From assembly GCA_965215045.1 (NCBI GenBank), contig OZ244031.1:434001-498000 (forward strand): a DNA stretch of 64,000 bases. The letters run 5' to 3'. The notes below the pieces were generated by a model. The model was not told the origin of the DNA. It was given only the letters and a program-made list of their open reading frames with translations, and did no database searches. A program made the translations under genes and the position numbers. Positions within the stretch are counted from its first letter, which is position 1. Each line of letters begins with the position of its first letter. Source of the DNA: G965215045 sp965215045. GTDB taxonomy: Bacteria > Pseudomonadota > Gammaproteobacteria > JABABF01. This document shows positions 52,301 to 61,300 of the stretch, one piece after another.

Positions 52301-55300
52301 TGCGCTCAATAGCAAATGTTGTAGTGCCTGTTTGTGCACTTGCCGCACTCGCTGTAATTGTTACCGTCTCGGCCGCCTCTGGCAAGTCGTCGTCAAGCAC
52401 CGTGACCAACACCATCGCCATCGGGGCACTGCTCTCCAAGACGAGTGTGGAAATCGAAAACTCCACCTCCGCCATGGGCTCGGCACCCAGAACGACCCGC
52501 AGAGGATCGCCGACCGGCGACAAGTGCTCAGCTCGTACAATCAGAACAGCCGTGCTGCCTTCGGGCAATTCTAACACTGTCATATTATCCCGCTGCAACA
52601 CGATGTGCAGGACGATCTGCCGCTGCATCACCTCCAGCAGCCGCGTCTGCCGTGGCAGTACCCGCAGTTCCGGACGCGGCTGGTCCAGGGCAAGAGACGA
52701 GACGAACTCTGCATCCCCCTCTGCGATCGTCACGGTCCAGGTGCCCGCCGGCAGGCCGGCGGCATACGTCGCCTGGCCCGTACTCTCTCCCGTTTCGATA
52801 CGGAACGGCTGTTCAAGGGCCTCCCCGCCCCCTTCCGGGGTGGCGGTCAGGGTGCCGTCCACCGCCACCGGTGCCACCCCGTTCAAAGCGATCACAACTT
52901 CCAGCGGCGTCCCCGCCAGCTGCTCCGCCGCAATCTCCAGAGCCGTGATCGCATAACCGTGACGCGGCACCGACACTGGTACCAGGAAGAGCACCGAAGA
53001 GTCTGACAGGTTCCCTGTCGCCTCCAGGGCAAAAGTCTCCCTGGGCTCCGGTATCCCATCGGCCACCGCCTGCACCTGGACCTCTACCGTCGGTGCGCCC
53101 ACACTCACGGACACCGGCGAGACCGTCAGCAACACCAGGTCGTCCGGCCCGCCCAACGACAAGTTCAGATCCAGGGTCTGGTTCCCCGACAGGTAATACA
53201 CCAGGTTCTCCACCGTCAGCATCACGACACGCTCCTCCCCCTCCTCCACCTCGAATGGCGCCGGAGACGCGACCAGGTTCAGGGGCAGGCGCTCCTCCAA
53301 AACCGTCACGCGCACCCGCGCCGCATCAAAATACGGGGCTCGCTGATCGCCATCCAGAGTCTGCAGGAATTCTCCCAGCCTCACCCACACCTCGTACTCT
53401 CCCGCATCTCCGGCCGGTATCACGATGGTCGCCGACACCGTCGACGAACCCGCCGCCATCTGTACATTATTAAGACGTTGTAAGTCGTCTATGATCTTGC
53501 CGTCGCCGACCCTGTTGCCCCTGGGCGAGAGGTTCAGGGGGACCGGCGCATTCGCCGGCTCCCCTGAACCGCGGCTTTGCAGCAGCATATTCACCGTCCA
53601 CGGTATAGCCACCACCAGGCCCGCCGGCACACTCAGCACCAGCTCGTATCCATTGCGCGGCACGGTCAGAAAGCTCATCGTGGACGCCAGCACATCCCCC
53701 TCCCCGTCCTGCAGCTGCACCTCCAACGGCACCTGTGTGCGCGGCTCCGCACGGTCATTCGCCGGCACCTCGACGATGAAGCGCACCTCCGTCGTATCAT
53801 CCGCAGCACCCAGCGCACCCAGTGCAATGGCCACCGGGGCGGCCGGACTGAATACCAACCGCCCATCCGCAGACACGGCTTGCAGCCTCGCAGACAGCGG
53901 ATCGGCACCCCGATTCCTCACCCGCACCCTCACCCCCGTCGAACTCCCCTCCGCCAGGATGTTGTCTCTGGCCAAACTCACAATCTGCAGGAATACATCC
54001 CCCAGCAGGCGCGTCTGCCGTGGCGGTGCCCGCAGTTCCGGACGCTGCTGGTCCAAGGGCTCCGACGACTCAAACTCCGCCTCACCCTCCGCTATCGTCA
54101 CGGTCCAGATGCCCGCCGGCAGCCCGGCGAATGTCGCCTGGCCTGTACTCTCTCCCGCCTCGATACGGAACCGCTGCTCCCGGCTCTCACCCTCTCCTTC
54201 CGGGGTGGCTGTCAGGGTCCCGGCCACCGCTACCGGCACCACCCCGTTCAAAGCGATCTCCACTTCCAGGGGTGTCTGTGCACGCTGTTCCGCCGCCACC
54301 TTCAGGGCCGTGATCGCATAGCCGTGACGTGGAATTGCCACCTCTGTACTCGCCTCCAGACCCTCGATCTCCACGGCACTGCCCCGGATCACTACACTCT
54401 CCCGGGGCTCTGGTACCACCGTGTCCGCCGCCGCCCGCATTACAACCTGCGCCTGCGGCGTCGACGCCGTCAGGGTAACAGTCGTCAATGTCAGTTCCAG
54501 GGCCCGGGACAAGAACAGGTCTGTGTCATACAGCGCATCCACCCGCAACTCCACCCGCAACTCCTGCCCCCGCAGCAGGTTCTCGGCACTGACCCGCAGC
54601 GTCGCCGTCTGCCCCTCCGCCAAGGTATTGCCTTCCGCCAGGCTCACCAGCCGTAGTACCACCGGCCCCAACACCCGTACCTGCGGTGGCGGCACCAGCA
54701 GCTCCAGACCCACCTGGTCCAAGTGCCCGGATGAGCTGAACTTCGGAGCCAACACCGTCAGGGTCCAGGTGCCCGCCTCCAGGCCGGCATAAGTCATCCG
54801 GCCCATGCCCTGTCCCGGTGCGACGATCTCGACCGGCGGCTCCCGGATGACCGTTCCATCTGCCAAGGTGGCCTGCGGGGTCCCATTCACCGCCACCGGC
54901 GCCACCCCGTTCAAAGCGATCTCCACTTCCAGAGGTGTCTGTGCACGATGTTCCGCCGCCACCTCCAGGGCCGTGATCGCATAGCCGTGACGTGGAATCA
55001 CCATGCTCACCGTCGTCCCCCGCACCACGATACTGCGCAGGGGAGTACTGCCCGCAGTCACGATCCGGTGGGCACGCACGCGAAGGTTCACGGTCTCCCT
55101 GGGCTCTGCCATCCCGTCACCAATGGCGTCCACTCTTACCCCCCTCTGGTCCACCTCCCCCCCGGTGGCTAACAAAGAAACCGAAGAGGACAGGGTAGTG
55201 TCATCGGGGCGATCAGTGCTCACAAGCACTTCCAAGCGTTCACCCGGCTGCAACAATCGTTCCAGGGAATTGGCATTGAGTTGCAGAAGGGTGGACTCTC

Positions 55301-58300
55301 CCTCCGGCACTTCAATTGCCTCCAGGCTGGCCCGCAACTGCAGCGGCAGCACGCGAATCATCGACACATCGCTCGCCACCGGAACCAGTTCCTGGTCTCC
55401 CGCCTCCGCCTGCACAAAGGAGGCCGTCGTCACCCGCAATTCGTAATCCCCCACCTCCAGCAGGTAGAAGGACACACTCTGCATCATGCCACCGGGGTCG
55501 ATAACAACACTCCGCATGACCGTGCCCAGGCCGGCACCCGTGGCTTCCAGCACCAGCTGCAACTGGCTCTGCACAAAGCCGTTCAGAGAAACCATCACCA
55601 TGAAGTCCACCCCCGCCTCCACCTTGGCAACCGACAGGCTCAAAGTGCTCACCGCATAGCCATGACGCACAATCGCCAGTTCCGCCTCCAGGTCTGCCAG
55701 TTCCGGGACATCGAGCGGGAGTGCCCGCAGTTGGAACACCTCCCTGGCTTCGGGCACCTCGTCCTGCATCGCCCGCAGGCGCACTACCACCGATGGCGCA
55801 TCCACGGTCAGCTGCACCGTGTCCGGAAAATCCAGCAGTTCCAGGTCCAGCGTGTATTCCTCCGGCGACAGCTCCAGACCCAGGGTCAGCGTGCTCGGCA
55901 GTTCGCCCGCGCCCAGGTTTTGCACACTCAGCGTCCAATCCACGGTCTCGCTCTCCCGCACCACAAACTGCCGCGGACGCCCCTCCAACTCCAGCTGCGG
56001 TGCAAACACCCTGAGCTGCAATGCCTGGACCCCGGGTGCCAGGGATACTCCCACCTGGTCCAGGGAAACAGTATCTGCCAGGGCAAAGGAGGCAGTGCTG
56101 ACGGTCAGGGTCCAGGTGCCCGGTGCGGGCAGGGCGAGGAAGGCGCGCGCCGACACCTCATCGGCAGGCACAACCGTATCCGCACTGGTGATCAACATCT
56201 CCCCGTCCTGCTGGCGCGCCTCCACCGTCAGGCGCACTCCCTGCTGTGCCGAGGACGGTACCGGGGCATTCAGTGCCACCTCCACGGCAAAGCTCTGATC
56301 CTGCTCCACTTGCGACGGAAGCATCTCCAAGCGCGCCACCCGGTAGTCATTGCGCGGCACCGTCAGGCGCAAGGGCGGGGTCTCCGCCCAGATCTCGCCT
56401 GTCTCCAGCACCTCGTAATGTACCGAGAATTCGATGTCCCGCCTGGGCCGGGCGATATTGTCATCCCGCACCCGCAGCTCATACACCCGCCTATCCGGTG
56501 TCCTCAGATCCCGAACGCCGGCCCTGGTACGCAAGCGCTGCAGCTCCACAGATTCCAGTGCGCCAGTTTCTTCGAACACCAAGGGCAGTTCATAAAAACC
56601 AACATCCTGATGCGCATCCTCCATTCCCAACAGGCTGCGGATACCGATGTATAACCGGGTTGTCTCGCCCTCCTCAAGTTCGAATTCCTCCAAAAGCATG
56701 GATTCATCAAAACTGGCCGTCAGTTCGATGCGCTGCGCCTGTACCTGCACCACGCCCTCCGCATCGGGTTGCACCAGGAGCGGCGTACCATTCGTCAAGT
56801 GTGCCGTCACTGTCAGGGTCCAATTCCCCGCCACCGGCAACCCCATGTCAAAGTTCGCCGTCCCGCTTGTCTCGTCCGCAGCGATGCTAAAGCCCTGCTG
56901 CACATCCGTCTGCCCGGTCATGGTCGCAGTAACCGTGCCCGCCACATTCTGTGGCGCAGTCACATCCAGGCGCACTTCTACCTCAAATGCTGCATTCACC
57001 AGCACCGGCTGCACCGGCACGCTCAACGACACCACATCCGGCAGCTGGGCCCTCAATTGCACCGGCGAAATCCCGGCAAAATCCGGTCCCCGCTGGTCGC
57101 TTCCTGAACCCTTGTCTACAAATACCGCATCCTGCACGAACACCGTGTATAAGCCCACAGCATCCGTCGACAACAGGGCCAAACCCCGGTCCATGCCCAC
57201 CGCAATCCGCACCGTCGTCGCCCGCAACTCGCCCGTCCACTCATTCAAAATCCCCAACTGGATATCCGCACCCTGCGCATCCGCCGGCACGGGCGCATTC
57301 AATGTCAGGTGCGCCGTCGATACCTCCCCGGTACCGATCGCCGATGCCGACAGCCTCAGGTCGCTCACGGCGTAACCGTGACGCGGAATCGCATAAGCCA
57401 CCTCCTGTCTCAGCAACAGCGCACCGGCAGACGCTGTTACCGTGGTTTGCACCGGCTCCCGGGGCTCGGGCATCCCGTCCCGGAGTACGGACACTTCCAC
57501 GACACGGCTCAAAGAGTCGCTGCCCAGTCGAAATGTCGTCGTGGAAAAACGCAGGTCCGCCGCACGCTCTTCCGTGACATCGATGTTTACCGTCAGCAGC
57601 TCGCCGATGAGCAGGTTGGTGGCCCTGACCGTCAGTTCCAGCGTGCTGCCCTCTGCAGCCTCTCCCTGCAGGAGTCCGGTCAAGTCCAGGTCCAGACCCA
57701 CCGGCCCCAACACCTGGAAATTCAGACGCTCCGCGGGAAATTCCAAGTTTACCTGGTCGCCCTCCAGGGACACATCGAAAGATGCGCTCGTGATCTCCGC
57801 ACTATGATTTCCGGCTCCTCCCAGCTGGTGATTAAGAAACGTTTGATATGTATCACTCGGATCCCCCGGGTCAATGAACCAACCCGGGGTCAATCTGAAA
57901 CCGGGGGAGAAGTGCAGGGCATTGATCGTCAAGGGAACCGGCGGCGGTGCATTCAACCGCACCACCAAGTAGGCATCCAGGTCTAAGCGTACCTGCGGCA
58001 CGGAAAGCCCCAGGCTCAACACGACATAGTCATCGCGCGGGATCGTCAGCTGCGCGGTCCCGGTTATCGCTTCCGGGGCACTCACTTCAATCACGATCGT
58101 CTCCCGGGGTTCCGGATCATCGTCATTGATCACCTGCACCGTTACCGTCCCGGTGCGGGCGTCCATCGTAAAGACCAGGCTCTCCGGCCGCAAACTCAAA
58201 TCCCGGGTACTCGCCTCCGGTACCGTGATGCTGACCGTGAAAACCTCGCCCGGAAACAGCTGGTCCACACTGACTGTCAGGGTCGTCATATCCCCCGCCC

Positions 58301-61300
58301 CCGTCCCCTCGTGCAACAGCACCTCCTCCAACTGCGCAAACAGCCGGGGCTGCAGTGGGGAACTGACCCGCGGGGTCACTGTCACGGGCACACTGGGCGA
58401 GGGTGCCTCCTCCAACAGGCTCCGCTGGTCTCCAGCGATAAACTGCGTAAAGCTTGCAGCGACCACTTCCACGGTGTAGAGCCCGGGCTCGGTCAGTGCA
58501 CTGCCCCTGTCATAGACAAATATCGTGCCCCCCCGTGTCGAACCCGCGGGGATCGTGAACTGCTCCCGCACCGAGATCTCCGTTGCCGTCGCCTGCACGA
58601 TGAATTCCAGGGGCGATGGCACCGCCTCGTTGAGCCTCACGTCCACGTGCAGCGGCTGGTATATTCGCACCCGTCCCGGTGCAACTGTCAAAGCGGAAAT
58701 CCTGTACCCGTTACGCGGGATGGATACACCGAGTGCCGCCCGAATAGCGTTCGGGGCACTCGCCCTGAGTTCCACCTGCTCGCGAGGCTCGGCCAAGTCA
58801 TCATCCACCGCCTGCAAGCTCACCGCCGTCGATGGCCGGGCACCGTCCAGGGACAACTCCAGGACATCGCCCTCCCGGCCCGCAAAAACCAAGTCTGCCA
58901 TCCCGTCGCCATCATACTCCAGCAGGCGGATGCTCACATCCAGGGTGTCGTCCAATGCCAGGCCTGTTACACGCACCGTCAGCACCGCCATGCTCCCGTC
59001 TCCCTCCTCCGGCAGTACATTTACATCCCGTGACAGCTCCATGAGAATCACAGGCGGGTCCGTCACTGTCAGGGGTATACTCTGTGCACCGGTGCCCACC
59101 GCAAGCGGCGTACCATCCCCCAACTGCGCTGTCGTAACCGTCAGGGTCCACTTCCCCGTTACCGGCAGACCCATGCCAAAGTCCGCCGTCCCGCTCATCT
59201 CGTTGGCAGCGATACGGAACTCCTGCTCCACCGACTGCGCACCCAAGGTGGCGGTAACCGTGCCCGTTACCACCTGTGGAGCCGCCACGTTCAGGCTCAC
59301 TGTCACCGTGAACGTCGCGTTCTTTACCACCCGCCCGGGCGTCTGCAGCAGGCTCACCCGCGGCAACACCCGCAACACCCTCTGCCGGGCGAGCGCACCC
59401 ACCCCCGCCTCCAACTCGTCCACCCCCGCTTCCCCGGCAAACCGCGGCGTCTCCACCGACAACTCCCAATCCCCCGCCCGGGGCAGACTCCACTGCACCG
59501 CCACACTCTCCCGACCCGCGGGAATCCGGACCACCAGTGTGACGGAGCTCGCACTCCCGCTCAGCACCGCACGCACCGTGAGCATCAAGCTCGCCGGAGC
59601 CATCCCGTTCAACTCCACCTGCAGACCAAACAGGGCGTCCACCTCCACCTGTTCCACCGACAGGCTCAAAGTGCTCACCGTGTAATCACTGAAACCGGTC
59701 GCAAGCAGCACGATATCCCGCAGCGGCCGCAACCACGGGTTCCCCTCATCCGGCAACGCCCGCAGTGCCGCAAACATCCCCTGCCGCGGCTCCACATCGT
59801 CGTCTTCCGGCACATCCACCGTCCCTGCCGACGCCGTCGACGTCATGGCACTCAGCACCACGTTCGCACTGAAATCGAACTCCAGCTCCCCGTCCGCCAA
59901 GTCCAGCACCACGCCCTCCGGCAGCAGCGTCGCGCGCCCTCGCATATCCCGGCCCAGCAACTCCGAGCCCAAGCCCTCCGTCTGCGGTGTCCCGCCCAGG
60001 TAGACCCGCTGCACCCGCTGCACCTCCAGCAGTGCCGGGTCCACGCCCGCCAGGGCCGTGGCACTGGAAATCCGCGCCACAACCGACACCCCCGAGCCGC
60101 TCAGCTCCAGGTCCACGCCCGCCGGCACAGAATCCACCGATGCCTGCAAGCTCACACCCCGCTCCCCTTCCCGCAGGACCTGGCTCAACGCCCTCCCCTC
60201 CAGGCGCAATTCCAGGCGCGGTAAACGGTGCATATACACCGCACCCGCGGCAGCCAACTGCGCCCCCGGGCTGTAATTCCCCTCCACGCTGTGGCGGTTG
60301 CCGGGCTCATTCGGGGCACCCACCGCCAACGCCCCCGCCGACAGTGCCAAAGACCGGCCAAACCCCAGCTCCGGTGTGGGATTCTGCGGACGTAAATACG
60401 CCGCCTCCCACCACAAACCGCTGTCTGCCGAACGCCGGAATACATACACGGCCCCAACCCCCTCCATGTTGCGGACGCCATGCGGTTCTTGGGGGGCACC
60501 CACCGCCAGCAAATCCCCCTCCAACTCCAGGAAGGCACCAAACTCGGAATCCCTTCCCGTCCCGCCCAACAAGCGATTCATATCCGGCTGCTTCAACTCC
60601 GCCGCCAGGCGAAAAATTCCGTCCCCGCCCCGCTCAAACACATACACCCGCCCCGGGCGGCGATCCTCTGCACCCTCACCGCCCTCGCCCATCAACGACG
60701 CTCCCACCGCCAGCAAATCCCCTTGCAGCGACAAGCCTCCATGCCCCAGCCCCAGCTCCCCCTCCGTCACCCCCGCTGCCAATACCCGCGCCCGCAAGTC
60801 CTCACCCTCGGGACTCCAGCTGCCATCCGTAGCGCGCCGATACAATCGCACCGCCCCCCGCACCGCTCCCGTTGCGGCATCCGCTGCCACCGCCGGCATC
60901 GACACCGCCAGCCGGTCGCCGACAAGCGCCACCATGGCCCCGGACCTGGCATCGCCACCGGCCATAAATGCCTCCATCTGCCACTGCTCTGACCCATCAC
61001 GAGCATACACCTGCACCTGCCCGCCATTATTGAAACCCACAGCCAGCCGTTCCCCATCCAGCGACAGCGCAAAAACAAGTCTCGCACCCCCTGGCGACAA
61101 CTGCTGCCGCTGCTCCCACACCCCCTGCTCATTGCGGCGATACAAGAACAGCTCGCTCGCCCTCCCCGACCCGGGGGCCAAATCACTGACCGCCAGCCAC
61201 TCCCCGTCCATTGTCAGCTTCGCACCAAACCCGCCGCCCTGCCTGCCCGCAAGACGTTGCACCTCCCGCCAGCGATCCCCCGCCTCCCGCCTGTAAATAT

